Shown here piece after piece: positions 14,819 through 24,145 of a DNA stretch of 64,000 nt. This stretch comes from Allobosea sp. CS1GBMeth4 (GTDB lineage: Bacteria; Pseudomonadota; Alphaproteobacteria; Rhizobiales; Beijerinckiaceae). The first letter of the stretch is position 1; each line of letters opens with the position of its first letter. The stretch is from assembly GCF_900185715.1 (NCBI RefSeq), contig NZ_FYAS01000014.1, forward strand, positions 62,001-126,000, written 5' to 3'. The position numbers and the translations under genes are program-made. The notes beneath the pieces are model-generated. The model was not told the DNA's origin and made no database searches. It was given only the letters and a program-made list of their open reading frames with translations.

Positions 14819-16942
14819 ATGAGCGATGTGACGGCGGGCAGCGGCGGCGGCATGGCGATGCCGACGCGCGGCCAGATGGGCGCGCTGCTCAACCGGCCGG
14901 ACCTGTTCCTCGCCATCGGCGTGATGGGCATCCTCGTGGTGCTGATCTTCCCGCTGCCGGCGGTCCTGCTCGACCTCCTGCTGGCGCTCTCGATCATCCT
15001 GTCGGTGCTGGTCCTGATGACGGCGCTGTTCATCGAGGAGCCGCTGGAGTTCTCCGCCTTCCCGACCGTGCTCCTGATCGTGACGATGCTGCGGCTGGCG
15101 CTGAACCTCGCCTCGACGCGGCTCATCCTGTCGCATGGCCATGAGGGCAGCGCCGCCGCCGGCCACGTCATCGAGGCCTTCGGCAACTTCGTGATGGGCG
15201 GCAATTTCGTGATCGGGGTGATCGTCTTCGCCATCCTGATCATCGTCAACTTCGTCGTCATCACCAAGGGTTCGGGCCGCATCGCCGAGGTCGCGGCGCG
15301 CTTCGCCCTCGACGCCCTGCCGGGCAAGCAGATGGCGATCGACGCCGACCTCTCGGCCGGGCTCATCGACCAGGAGCAGGCCAAGCAGCGGCGCAAGGCG
15401 CTCGAGGACGAAGCCAATTTCTTCGGCTCGATGGACGGCGCCTCGAAATTCGTGCGCGGCGACGCGATCGCGGGGCTGCTGATCACCTTCATCAACGTGA
15501 TCGGCGGCATCATCATCGGCGTGGCGCAGCAGGGCATGGGCTTCGGCGCCGCGGCGCAGAGCTATACGACGCTGACCGTCGGCGACGGCCTGGTCAGCCA
15601 GATCCCGGCGCTGATCGTCTCGACCGCAGCAGGCCTGCTGGTCTCGAAATCGGGCGTGCGCGGCGCCGCCGACAAGGCGCTCGGCAAGCAGCTCTCGGGC
15701 TATCCGAAGGCGCTCGGCATGTCGGCCGCGGTGATGGCGCTGATCGCGGTCCTGCCCGGCATCCCGATGCTGCCCTTCCTGGCGCTCGCCGCCGGCTCGG
15801 CCTGGCTGGCACGGCATTTCGGCAGGCTCGCCAAGGCCCGGGACGCGGAGGCGGCCGTGCAGGCGCAGGCGGCCTCGCCGCTGGCGCCCGACGGCACGCC
15901 GAAGGAAGAGACGCTCAACGACCTGCTCAAGCTCGACGAGCTCAAGATCGAGATCGGCTACGGGCTGCTGCCGCTGGTCAACGCGCCGGGGGGCGCCGAC
16001 CGGCTGACCGACCAGGTCAGGGCGCTCCGGCGCCAGCTCGCCGCCGAACTCGGCTTCGTCATGCCGGCGGTGCGCATCGTCGACAACGTCCAGCTCGAGG
16101 CCAACCACTACTTCATCAAGATCAAGGAGATCGATGCCGGCCACGGCATGGTCTATCCCGGCCAGTACATGGCGATGGACCCGATGGGCGGCAGCGTGAC
16201 GCTGCCCGGCCACAACGTGCTGGAGCCGACCTTCGGCCTGCCGGCGACCTGGATCGACGGCGCGCTGCAGGACGAGGCGCAATTGCGCGGCTACACCGTC
16301 GTGGACGCGGCGACGGTGATCTCGACCCATCTCACCGAGGTGCTGAAATCGCACATGCCGGAGCTGCTCTCGCATGGCGAGGTGCAGAAGCTGCTGCGCG
16401 AATTGCCCAAGGACCATGCCGACCTGGTCAAGGAGATCGTGCCGCAGCAGATCTCGACCACCGGCATCCAGCGCGTGCTGCAATTGCTGCTCTCCGAGCG
16501 GATCTCGATCCGCGACCTCGGCACCATCGTCGAGGGCATCGCCGAGGTCGCCGGCGCCCTCAAGAATCCGCGCGACATCGCCGAGCATGTCCGCGTCAGG
16601 CTCGCCCGCCAGATCTGCGCGCAGTTCTCGAACCAGCACGGGCAATTGCCGATCATCACGCTGTCGCCGGCCTGGGAGAGCGTCTTCGCCGAATCGATCG
16701 TCGGCCAGGGCGAGGATCGCCATCTCGCCATGCAGCCCTCGCGCCTGCAGGACTTCGTCCATGTCGTGCGCGAGAAGTTCGAGGAGGCGGCCCGGCTCGG
16801 CGAGATGCCGGCGCTGGTCACCTCGGGCATGGCGCGGCCCTTCGTGCGCCAGATCATCGAGCGCTTCCGCCGCGAGACGCCGGTGCTCTCGCAGAGCGAG
16901 ATCCACCCGCGGGCGAAGCTGAGGACCGTGGGGAGCGTTTGA
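14819..16942 (+). CDS. flhA: flagellar export gate protein FlhA
   Basis: A 707-residue FlhA. The N-terminal half has eight membrane helices, including the conserved FPTVLLIVTMLRLALNLASTRL segment and the FHIPEP-type loop (GRIAEVAARFALDALPGKQMAIDADLSAG). The cytoplasmic half, after about residue 350, forms the ring that receives chaperone-substrate complexes. It is the energised core of the export gate. The gene is alone here: fliR and flhB, its common neighbours, are not adjacent, and the next gene converges on it 6 bp away. Confidence 0.97.
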   Translation: MSDVTAGSGGGMAMPTRGQMGALLNRPDLFLAIGVMGILVVLIFPLPAVLLDLLLALSIILSVLVLMTALFIEEPLEFSAFPTVLLIVTMLRLALNLASTRLILSHGHEGSAAAGHVIEAFGNFVMGGNFVIGVIVFAILIIVNFVVITKGSGRIAEVAARFALDALPGKQMAIDADLSAGLIDQEQAKQRRKALEDEANFFGSMDGASKFVRGDAIAGLLITFINVIGGIIIGVAQQGMGFGAAAQSYTTLTVGDGLVSQIPALIVSTAAGLLVSKSGVRGAADKALGKQLSGYPKALGMSAAVMALIAVLPGIPMLPFLALAAGSAWLARHFGRLAKARDAEAAVQAQAASPLAPDGTPKEETLNDLLKLDELKIEIGYGLLPLVNAPGGADRLTDQVRALRRQLAAELGFVMPAVRIVDNVQLEANHYFIKIKEIDAGHGMVYPGQYMAMDPMGGSVTLPGHNVLEPTFGLPATWIDGALQDEAQLRGYTVVDAATVISTHLTEVLKSHMPELLSHGEVQKLLRELPKDHADLVKEIVPQQISTTGIQRVLQLLLSERISIRDLGTIVEGIAEVAGALKNPRDIAEHVRVRLARQICAQFSNQHGQLPIITLSPAWESVFAESIVGQGEDRHLAMQPSRLQDFVHVVREKFEEAARLGEMPALVTSGMARPFVRQIIERFRRETPVLSQSEIHPRAKLRTVGSV

Positions 16943-16948
16943 CGGAGA

Positions 16949-17503
16949 TCAGCGCCGGCTCACCACCACGAGATAGCGCGCCGGCTCCGGGCCGGGATTG
17001 CTGAAGCGGCAATCGCTCGGCGGGCCGAGCTCCATGCAGTCGCCCGGCCCCAGCCGCGTGATGCTGCCGCCCTCGTCGAAATCGAGCAGGCCGGACTGCA
17101 TCCAGATCTGCTGGCGGATGAAGGCGTAGGAGCTGGCGGGATAGGCGATCGCCGCGCCGGGCGGGAGCTCGCCGGCGACGAGTTCGAGGTCGCCGTTGCC
17201 AGCCGGCGAGATGGCGCGGCGGATGAAGCCGGTCTCCGGGTCGCGCCAGACCGGCTGGTCGGCGGCGCGGCGGAGACGCTCGCCGGCATTCTCGATCCGC
17301 GCGAGCAGGTTCGAGAGGGTCAGGCCGAAGGCGCCGGAGAGCCGGCCGAGCAGGACCGCGGTCGGGCTCGCCTCGCCGCGCTCGATCCGGCTGATCATCG
17401 CCCGCGAGACGCCGGAGCGCTCGGCGAGATCGTTCAGGCTCCAGCCGCGGACCTCGCGCTCGTTGCGCAGCCGTTCGGCCAATCTTGACGCGAGATCGTC
17501 CAT
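16949..17503 (-). CDS. XRE-family transcriptional regulator with cupin domain
   Basis: A 184-residue two-domain regulator. Residues about 5-60 are a helix-turn-helix of the lambda Cro/XRE type (RGWSLNDLAERSGVSRAMISRIERGEASPT). The rest is a cupin barrel (LPPGAAIAYPASSYAFIRQQIWMQSG, then ITRLGPGDCMELGPPSDCRF), the usual effector domain in this group. Of three successive ATG codons (17509, 17506, 17503) the third has the best distance from GAGGG. It is divergent from an EamA-family exporter and an inverted repeat lies between them, so it probably controls that exporter and itself. The ligand is unknown; similar regulators often sense small amines, amino acids or sugars. Confidence 0.8.
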   Translation of the reverse strand: MDDLASRLAERLRNEREVRGWSLNDLAERSGVSRAMISRIERGEASPTAVLLGRLSGAFGLTLSNLLARIENAGERLRRAADQPVWRDPETGFIRRAISPAGNGDLELVAGELPPGAAIAYPASSYAFIRQQIWMQSGLLDFDEGGSITRLGPGDCMELGPPSDCRFSNPGPEPARYLVVVSRR

Positions 17504-17512
17504 CATCATACC

Positions 17513-17533
17513 CTCTATTCTCTTATAATAGAG
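17513..17533. promoter_or_regulatory. operator candidate between XRE regulator and EamA gene
   Basis: A perfect 7-bp inverted repeat (CTCTATT-N7-AATAGAG) lies between the divergent genes and overlaps TATAAT at 17524-17529 on plus and the regulator's ribosome-binding region on minus. A bound repressor here would block both directions. Confidence 0.6.
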
Positions 17534-17636
17534 CGCGGCGCGGGCGTTGGCCAGATGGCGAGGCGGCGTCGCGTCGCCGGCGACGGCCGCATCCCGGCCA
17601 GCATCGCCGCTCCCCTCCACACATCAAGCGCAGCCC

Positions 17637-18524
17637 ATGTCCCGCAACGCCGCCCTCTTCGCGCTGATGTGCCTCGTCTGGGGGCTGACCTGGCTACCGA
17701 TCAAGGTCGGGGCGCAGCATGTGCCGCCGGTCTTCCTCGCCGCCTCGCGCTTCGTCATCGCCGGCACGCTGATGCTGGCCTGGGCCGGACGGGACGCGCT
17801 GCGGGTGCCGGCCGGAGCCTGGACGCGCGTCGTCATGACGGCGCTGCTGCTGAACACCGGCAACTATACCCTGCTGTTCTGGGGCACCGCCCAGGCGCCG
17901 ACCGGGCTCGCGGCGATCGTCAACTTCGCCACCATCCCGATCTTCACCATCATCGCCAGCCGCATGATCGAAGGGCACGGGATCGGCAGGCGCAAGCTCG
18001 CCGCGATCGGGCTCGGCGCGGTCGGACTCGGCTTCCTGTTCTCGACGCGGGCGCTGGGCGGGCTCGCCGCGGCGCAGGGCGGGCCGCTCGAGCTCTGGGG
18101 GCTGGCCGCCGTCGCGGCCGGCACGCTGCTCTACTGCTTCGGCGCGGTCCGGTCGCGGCCGGTGATGGGCCGCATCCCGACGCTGACGCTGGCCGGCTGG
18201 CAGACGCTGATCGGCGGCTTCGGGCTCTGCCTGATGTCGGCCCTGCTGGAGGATGTCAGGCCGGCCCATTTCGGCGCGCTGCTGTCCTGGCCGGTGCTGC
18301 CGGCGCTGGCGGTCCTCGTCGTCGGCGGCTCGCTGATCGGCTTCACCATCTATCTGCGGCTGGTGCGCGACTGGGGCGCCTTCCGGGCCGGGCTCTACGC
18401 CTTCATCAGCCCGGCGGTCGCGGTGGGGGCAGGGGTGCTCGCGCTGGGCGAGCCGTTCGGTCCGGCGGAGGCGGTCGGCAGCCTGCTGATGTTCGGGGCG
18501 GCGGCGATCGCGCTGAAGCGCTGA
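17637..18524 (+). CDS. EamA/DMT-family transporter
   Basis: A 295-residue inner-membrane protein with ten predicted helices in two EamA repeats. It starts with the typical ALFALMCLVWGLTWLPIKVG helix; the first repeat ends near TLLFWGTAQAPTGLAAIVNF, and the second contains GSLIGFTIYLRLVRDWGAFRAGLYAFISP. These drug/metabolite transporters usually export amino acids or other metabolites. The gene is divergent from the XRE-cupin regulator. The ATG at 17637 begins the first hydrophobic helix; upstream in-frame codons would add a low-complexity leader. Confidence 0.85.
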   Translation: MSRNAALFALMCLVWGLTWLPIKVGAQHVPPVFLAASRFVIAGTLMLAWAGRDALRVPAGAWTRVVMTALLLNTGNYTLLFWGTAQAPTGLAAIVNFATIPIFTIIASRMIEGHGIGRRKLAAIGLGAVGLGFLFSTRALGGLAAAQGGPLELWGLAAVAAGTLLYCFGAVRSRPVMGRIPTLTLAGWQTLIGGFGLCLMSALLEDVRPAHFGALLSWPVLPALAVLVVGGSLIGFTIYLRLVRDWGAFRAGLYAFISPAVAVGAGVLALGEPFGPAEAVGSLLMFGAAAIALKR

Positions 18525-18528
18525 GGCC

Positions 18529-19623
18529 TCATTCGGGCTTGTCGATGTGCAGGGCTGCCGCCTTCGCCGCCGCCTGCTCCTGCGCCTTCACCTGCGTCTC
18601 GTGCGCCAGCGCCTTGCGCAATTGCGCGCGCTCGAAGGCGAGCACGATCGGCAGCGAGAACACCAGCGGAAGGATCAGGTAGAACAGCCGCCAGATCAGC
18701 AGGGCGGCGAAGACGGCGGGCGCCGGCACGCCCGGCATCACCGCCAGGAAGACCGCCTCCATCACGCCGACCCCGCCCGGCACCTGGCTGAGCAGGCCGG
18801 CCGAGAACGAGATCAGGAAGGCGCCGAGCACGATGAAGAAGCCGGGATTGCCCTGCTCCGGCAGGGCGAAATAGATGATGCCGGCGGCGCCCATCAGCTC
18901 CAGCGGGGCGGCGAGATATTGCCGGGCCACGATCGGCAGGCGCGGATAGACCAGCTCGAACGTGCCGATCCTGAGCGGCCTGAAGCGCAGCCAGGAGCCG
19001 ATCGTATAGAGCAGGCAGAAGGCGAGCAGCGCGAAGCCGATCAGGCGCGCCTGCTTGTCGCCGATGCCGAACCAGTCGGAGAGGCGATGGAGCGGGCGCA
19101 GGATCTGCGGCTCGCCGACCAGGACGAGCCCCATCAGCAGGATGGTGCCGAAGGCGAAGGTGAAGGAGCAGAGCGCGACCAGCACCGCGATCTCGGCGGC
19201 GCTCAGGCCTTTGGCATGGTAGGCGCGGTAGCGCACCATCCCGCCGGAGAAGACCGAGGCGCCGATATTGTGGGAGAGGGCGTAGGTCACGAAGGAGCAG
19301 AGCGAGATATAGGCCCAGGAGATGCCCTTCTCGCGGTGGAGGTGCAGAAGCGCGATCCGGTCGTACCAGGCGAGCGCGGCATAGGCGACGAGCGTGGCGA
19401 GGCCGGCATGGAAGAAGGCGCCGGGCGGGATCAGCGCGATCTTCTGGCCGATGCCGAGGGCGACGATCTTGAACGCGTCCCAGAGCCCGGCCTGCTCGAG
19501 CTGGGCCGCGACCGCCTCGTTGGTCAGGGCCTCGGTCTTGAGCTTGTCCCAGAGCAGGTCGACGGACCAGATGACTGCGACGAGGCCGATCAGCGGCCAG
19601 AGATAGTCGAGGTACTTTTTCAT
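18529..19623 (-). CDS. LPG-synthase transmembrane-domain protein (UPF0104-like)
   Basis: A 364-residue polytopic membrane protein similar to the flippase half of MprF/YbhN: the family motifs appear as IALIPPGAFFHAGLA, ALSHNIGASVFSGGMVRYRAY and SQVPGGVGVMEAVFLAVMPG (the P-G-G-x-G-x-x-E signature). No aminoacyl-transferase domain is attached, so it probably moves a lipid or lipid-linked precursor instead of lysinylating PG. It ends convergently 4 bp after the EamA gene. The C-terminus is a charged Ala/Lys/Glu helix. Confidence 0.85.
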   Translation of the reverse strand: MKKYLDYLWPLIGLVAVIWSVDLLWDKLKTEALTNEAVAAQLEQAGLWDAFKIVALGIGQKIALIPPGAFFHAGLATLVAYAALAWYDRIALLHLHREKGISWAYISLCSFVTYALSHNIGASVFSGGMVRYRAYHAKGLSAAEIAVLVALCSFTFAFGTILLMGLVLVGEPQILRPLHRLSDWFGIGDKQARLIGFALLAFCLLYTIGSWLRFRPLRIGTFELVYPRLPIVARQYLAAPLELMGAAGIIYFALPEQGNPGFFIVLGAFLISFSAGLLSQVPGGVGVMEAVFLAVMPGVPAPAVFAALLIWRLFYLILPLVFSLPIVLAFERAQLRKALAHETQVKAQEQAAAKAAALHIDKPE

Positions 19624-20077
19624 CGAACCCGCGAGCAGCCGAAGGCGAGAGCAGAGCCCATATGCGATTCACGGCTTGTGCATGCAGGGGGGGCTGGACG
19701 CAAGTCGTGCGGTCTCTCTGCCAAAGCCGGCCCGGCAGGGCAAGCGCCGGCGCCGGAAGACCCGAGTGCCGGCTCGGCCGGGTGCGTCGCAAGCGACACC
19801 TTGTCGCGAAGGGGACGCTGCCGCCGACGCGCTGCGGGCCCGACGGCGCCGGGCGCAAGAGGGCGGATCTGCGGCGGCGCGCGCCGCGGCGAGGGGCCGG
19901 CCGCGCTCCGCCGAGGGAGCTCGGCGGCCGCATTTCGACCACGTCCTGACCATCGCTTGGGCACAGGCCGGTTGACGCCTCCGAGGACGCATGCCTTCCT
20001 GCGCTGCCGATCATAAGAAAAGAGGCGAAACGCCTCGCATTCGGATCATGGACCGATGTCAGCAGAGGGGATCAGCA
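19624..20077. other. 454-bp intergenic region
   Basis: GC-rich sequence between the divergent membrane-protein gene and the peptide-binding-protein gene. Overlapping frames are open in several phases but none has a convincing ribosome site or a recognisable product. The one structure I can point to is a short hairpin, GAGGCG-AAA-CGCCTC at 20022-20036, in the leader of the binding-protein gene. No RNA gene is recognisable. Confidence 0.5.
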
Positions 20078-21865
20078 ATGGATGAACACAAGTTGCGCGA
20101 ACTGGTTGCGGGCGTGAAGGACGGGGCGGTCTCGCGGCGCGCCTTCATCCAGCGTCTGGCCGCGGTCGGCATCGCGGCCCCGATCGCCAGCCAGATCCTG
20201 GCCTGGAACGACGTCGCCATGGCGCAGGCGTCGCTGCAGTACAAGCCGACCAAGGCCGGCGGCGGCGGGCCGCTCAAGATCCTGCTCTGGCAGGCGCCGA
20301 CGCTGCTCAACCCGCATTTCGCCAGCGGCACCAAGGACCAGATCGCCGGCCGCATCTTCTTCGAGCCGCTCGCCGGCTGGGACAAGGAGGGCAACCTCAC
20401 GCCGCAGCTCGCCGCGGAGGTTCCGACCAAGGCCAATGGCGGGCTCTCCGCCGATGGCAAGGAGGTGATCTGGAAGCTGAAGCAGGGCGTCAAATGGCAT
20501 GACGGCAAGCCGTTCACCGCCGACGACGTCGTCTTCACCTGGGAATACGCCGCCGATCCGGCGACCGCGGCCTACACCACCGGCGCCTACGCCAACATCA
20601 AGGTGGAGAAGATCGACGACCACACGGTCAAGGTCATCTTCAAGGAGCCGACGCCGTTCTGGGCCGATCCCTTCGTCGGCGTCGCCGGCCAGATCCTGCC
20701 GAAGCATCATTTCGGCGAGTACAAGGGCGCCAAGTCGCGCGAGGCCCCGGCAAACCTCAAGCCGGTCGGCACCGGTCCCTACAAGTTCGTCGACTTCAAG
20801 CCGGGCGACATCCTGATCGGCGAGCGCAATCCCGATTATCACGTCAAGAACCAGCCGCATTTCGACACGATCGAGGTCAAGGGCGGCGGCGACGCGGTCT
20901 CGGCGGCGCGGGCCGTGCTGCAGACCGGCGAGTTCGACTATGCCTGGAACCTGCAGGTCGAGGACGAGGTCCTGAAGCGGATGGAGACCGGCGGCCGCGG
21001 CAAGATCAGCGCGGTCGCCTCGGGCGACATCGAGTTCATCATCCTCAACACCACCGATCCGTGGACCGAGGTCGACGGCGAGCGCTCCAGCGTCAAGACC
21101 AAGCACCCGACCCTGTCGGATCCCAAGGTGCGCCAGGCGATCAACCTGCTGATCGACCGCGATTCGATCCAGAAGTTCATCTACGGCCGCGGCGGCACCG
21201 CGACGGCGAGCTTCGTCAACGAGCCGAAGCAGTTCAAGTCGCAGAAGCTGAAATACGAGTTCAACATCGAGAAGGCCAACAAGATCCTCGACGAGGCCGG
21301 CTACAAGCGCGGCGCCGACGGCATCCGCGAGAAGGACGGCAAGAAGCTCAAATACGTCTACCAGACCTCGATCAACGCCCCGCGCCAGAAGACGCAGGCG
21401 ATCATCAAGCAGGCCTGCCAGAAGGCCGGCATCGACCTCGAGCTGAAGTCGGTGACGGCGTCGGTGTTCTTCTCCTCCGACGTGGCGAACCCCGACACCT
21501 ACACGAAGCTCTATGTCGACATGGAGATGTACACGACCACGCAGCCGCAGCCCGATCCGGAGCGCTTCCTCAACCAGTTCACCTCCTGGGAGATCGCCAA
21601 CAAGGAGAACAAGTGGCTGGGCCGGAACGTCTCGCGCTATTCGGACCCGGAGGCCGACAAGGCCTACAAGGAGGCGCAGAAGGAGCTCGACCCGGTCAAG
21701 CGGGCCGCGCTGCTGATCAAGGTCAACGAGATCTTCTGCGAAGCCAACGTCATCCTGCCGCTGCTCTCGCGCACCCGCGTCGCCGCCTCGGCGACGAGCC
21801 TGATGCACGATCACAGCGGCTGGGACGTCGACACCTGGAACGTGGCGGCCTGGTATCGGAGCTGA
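20078..21865 (+). CDS. peptide-type ABC transporter substrate-binding protein
   Basis: A 595-residue family 5 (DppA/OppA-type) solute-binding protein. The N-terminus has a twin-arginine signal (VSRRAFIQRLAAVGIAAPIASQ), so it is probably exported folded. Family markers include WKLKQGVKWHDGKPFTADDV near residue 135 and DPKVRQAINLLIDRD near 350. It delivers an oligopeptide or similar ligand to the permeases encoded next. The ATG at 20078 follows AGAGGGG at a good distance. A strong hairpin separates it from the permease genes. The specificity is not readable. Confidence 0.9.
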   Translation: MDEHKLRELVAGVKDGAVSRRAFIQRLAAVGIAAPIASQILAWNDVAMAQASLQYKPTKAGGGGPLKILLWQAPTLLNPHFASGTKDQIAGRIFFEPLAGWDKEGNLTPQLAAEVPTKANGGLSADGKEVIWKLKQGVKWHDGKPFTADDVVFTWEYAADPATAAYTTGAYANIKVEKIDDHTVKVIFKEPTPFWADPFVGVAGQILPKHHFGEYKGAKSREAPANLKPVGTGPYKFVDFKPGDILIGERNPDYHVKNQPHFDTIEVKGGGDAVSAARAVLQTGEFDYAWNLQVEDEVLKRMETGGRGKISAVASGDIEFIILNTTDPWTEVDGERSSVKTKHPTLSDPKVRQAINLLIDRDSIQKFIYGRGGTATASFVNEPKQFKSQKLKYEFNIEKANKILDEAGYKRGADGIREKDGKKLKYVYQTSINAPRQKTQAIIKQACQKAGIDLELKSVTASVFFSSDVANPDTYTKLYVDMEMYTTTQPQPDPERFLNQFTSWEIANKENKWLGRNVSRYSDPEADKAYKEAQKELDPVKRAALLIKVNEIFCEANVILPLLSRTRVAASATSLMHDHSGWDVDTWNVAAWYRS

Positions 21866-21937
21866 GGCCGGCAAGGCCGCCCGCGGCGCGCTGAGCAGCG
21901 CCTCGCGGGCGGACACCGTCCTCCGCTCGGCCGGTCC

Positions 21938-21967
21938 GGCCTGACGGCGGTTCGCCGCCGCCAGGCC
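21938..21967 (+). promoter_or_regulatory. intercistronic UUCG-tetraloop hairpin
   Basis: Between the binding-protein and permease genes lies a long stem: outer GGCCTG/CAGGCC, one A-C mismatch, inner CGGCGG/CCGCCG, capped by the exceptionally stable loop TTCG. There is no T-run. Such hairpins after binding-protein genes usually protect that mRNA segment from 3' exonucleases and give higher binding-protein than permease levels. Confidence 0.65.
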
Positions 21968-22011
21968 CGTCAGGCTATCCCCGCGACCCGTCCGTTCCAC
22001 GGGAATCCCAG

Positions 22012-22971
22012 ATGGCGACCTATCTTCTGCGGCGATTGCTCATCGCCATTCCGAGCCTGCTCGGCATCAGCCTGATCCTGTTCACGGTCCTGGCCCTGGC
22101 GCCGGGCGATCCGTTCTCGGAAATGGCGACCAACCCCAACGTCCCGCCCGAGGTCCGCGAGGCGCTGCGCGCCAGCTTCGGCCTCAACGACCCGATCATG
22201 GTGCGCTATCTGCGCTGGCTCGCCGCGATGGCGCAGGGCGACTGGGGCTTCTCCTTCGCCAGCCGCATCGACGTCGACGACCTGATCCTGCAGCGCGTGC
22301 CCACCACGCTCTTCGTCGTCGGCTCCTCGCAGATCCTGGCGCTGTGCATCGCGCTGCCGGTCGGCATCTACGCGGCGACGCGGCCCTATTCGGTCTTCGA
22401 CCAGATCGCCAACACGCTCGCCTTCGTCGGCTTCTCGCTGCCGACCTTCTTCACCGGGCTGCTGCTGATCCTGCTGTTCTCGATCAAGCTCGACTGGTTC
22501 CCGTTCGTCTATCGCTCCGACATCGCCGCGACCGGCTGGCGCTGGTACTGGGAGCTGTTCCGCCAGGCGATCATGCCGATCACCGTGCTCGGCCTGTTCC
22601 AGGCGGCCTCCTATACGCGCTATGTCCGCTCGGCGGTGCTCGACGTGATCCGGCTGGACTATGTCACCACGGCACGCGCCAAGGGGCTCAGCGAGAAGAC
22701 CGTCACGCTGCGGCACATCACCCGCAACGCGCTGATCCCGGTGGTGACGCTCGTCGCCCTGCAGATGCCGGCGGTCTTCGGCGGCGCGATCGTCACCGAG
22801 CAGATCTTCCGGATTCCCGGCATCGGCTCGCTGCTGATCGACGCGATCCTCGCCAACGACACCCCCGTGATCATGGCCGTGACCTTCGTGTTCGCCTGCC
22901 TGGTCGTCCTGTTCAATCTCATCGCGGACCTGCTCTATGGCTGGCTCGACCCTCGCATCTCCTTCCGCTGA
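22012..22971 (+). CDS. peptide-type ABC transporter permease, DppB-like
   Basis: A 319-residue permease with six predicted membrane helices. It starts with the conserved MATYLLRRLLIAIPSLLGISLI helix; the cytoplasmic EAA loop reads YVTTARAKGLSEKTVTLRHITRNALIPVV, and the C-terminus has IFRIPGIGSLLIDAI. It pairs with the next permease to form the membrane channel. The downstream permease start lies 35 bp inside this gene, indicating tight coupling. Confidence 0.93.
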   Translation: MATYLLRRLLIAIPSLLGISLILFTVLALAPGDPFSEMATNPNVPPEVREALRASFGLNDPIMVRYLRWLAAMAQGDWGFSFASRIDVDDLILQRVPTTLFVVGSSQILALCIALPVGIYAATRPYSVFDQIANTLAFVGFSLPTFFTGLLLILLFSIKLDWFPFVYRSDIAATGWRWYWELFRQAIMPITVLGLFQAASYTRYVRSAVLDVIRLDYVTTARAKGLSEKTVTLRHITRNALIPVVTLVALQMPAVFGGAIVTEQIFRIPGIGSLLIDAILANDTPVIMAVTFVFACLVVLFNLIADLLYGWLDPRISFR

Positions 22972-23878
22972 GCCCGCGGCCGTCGCCGCCGCGGCCTCCG
23001 TCTCGGTTTCGCCCGGGCGCGAGACCTGGCGGCGGTTCCGGCGCCATCGGCTCGCCATGGCGAGCACGATCGTGCTCGGCCTGCTGATCCTCGGCGTCGT
23101 CGTCGGCCCGTGGTTCTGGACCGTGCCGATCAACGAGATCGACTTCGCGGCGCAGCTCCAGGGCCCGTCCCTCGAGCATCCGTTCGGCACCGACGATCTC
23201 GGCCAGGATCTGCTGGCGCGGATGATGTACGGCGGCCGCATCTCGCTCGCCGTCGGCCTCGCCGCGATGGTGGTCGCGACCACGGTCGGCGTCGTGATCG
23301 GCGCTGTCGCCGGCATGTCGCGCAAGATCGCGGATCCCGTCCTGATGTGGGTGACGGACCTGTTCCTGTCGCTGCCGCAGCTGCCGCTGCTGCTGCTCGT
23401 GATCTACCTGTTCCGCGAGCAGCTGAAGGCCATCTTCGGGGTCGAGGGCGGCGTCTTCATCCTGATCGTCGTCGTGATCGGCGGCCTGCGCTGGATGCCG
23501 GTGGCCCGGCTGGTGCGGGCGCAGTTCCTGTCGCTGCGCGAGAAGGAGTTCGTCGAGGCCGCCAGGGCCCAGGGCGCCACCAGGTTCCGCCAGATGACGC
23601 GGCACATCCTGCCCAACGCCCTCGGCCCGGTGATCGTCGCCTCGACCATCGAGGTCTCCTCGGCGATCATCGCGGAATCGACGCTCTCCTTCCTGGGCCT
23701 CGGCTTTCCGCCCGATATCCCGACCTGGGGGCGCCTGCTCTTCGACGCCAAGGACCAGCTCGACACCGCTCCGCACTGGGCCCTGTTCCCGGGCGCGGCG
23801 ATCTTCCTGACGGTGCTGTCGATCAACTTCATCGGCGACGGCCTGCGCGACGCGCTCGATCCGCGCCGCGTCATCTGA
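22937..23878 (+). CDS. peptide-type ABC transporter permease, DppC-like
   Basis: A 313-residue second permease. It has the DppC layout: a hydrophilic Ala/Ser-rich leader, the amphipathic WRRFRRHRLAMASTIVLGLL helix, then HPFGTDDLGQDLLARMMYGGRISLAVGL, and the EAA loop FVEAARAQGATRFRQMTRHILPNAL. No ATP-binding protein gene follows; the next gene is a TonB-dependent receptor after a 308-bp gap, so the ATPases must be encoded elsewhere. Confidence 0.93.
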   Translation: MAGSTLASPSAEPAAVAAAASVSVSPGRETWRRFRRHRLAMASTIVLGLLILGVVVGPWFWTVPINEIDFAAQLQGPSLEHPFGTDDLGQDLLARMMYGGRISLAVGLAAMVVATTVGVVIGAVAGMSRKIADPVLMWVTDLFLSLPQLPLLLLVIYLFREQLKAIFGVEGGVFILIVVVIGGLRWMPVARLVRAQFLSLREKEFVEAARAQGATRFRQMTRHILPNALGPVIVASTIEVSSAIIAESTLSFLGLGFPPDIPTWGRLLFDAKDQLDTAPHWALFPGAAIFLTVLSINFIGDGLRDALDPRRVI

Positions 23879-24043
23879 CGCGGCGAGGTGCTTCCGGCGG
23901 ACGAGCCCTTCGGCTCGAGCCGCCGGCCGTCCCGCCGAGGCAGCCGGGCGATGCCGCGTCGCCCGATCGCGAGGGGCGCCGCGTCTGCGCTCGAGGGGAG
24001 GCGACTGGTAGATTGGAATTCGCGAGTTGAAGTAATTAAAAAG

Positions 24044-24058
24044 TATTCGTTGCGAATA
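24044..24058. promoter_or_regulatory. operator candidate upstream of TonB receptor
   Basis: A perfect dyad TATTCG-TTG-CGAATA sits in a short AT-rich island (24019-24060) within GC-rich DNA, 129 bp before the receptor start. Iron-regulated receptor genes in this group are controlled by Irr, RirA or dedicated regulators, but this sequence is not a textbook site for any of them. Confidence 0.45.
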
Positions 24059-24145
24059 TGGTACAGTCGGATGCAGTTGTAGCGCTGACGATCCGTTGAG
24101 GCGCATCGGTGCTTTTCTTTTTTTGACGCAGCGAACAGGGTCCCC

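Noticed and set aside
14744..16906. A 720-codon minus-strand open frame opposite flhA
   Set aside because: Extremely rich in Asp, Arg, His and Gln, with no domain, and fully covered by unmistakable FlhA.
19662..19949. A 95-codon plus-strand frame in the 19624-20077 gap
   Set aside because: Several frames are open at once, none has a ribosome site or known family, and the composition is that of random GC-rich sequence.
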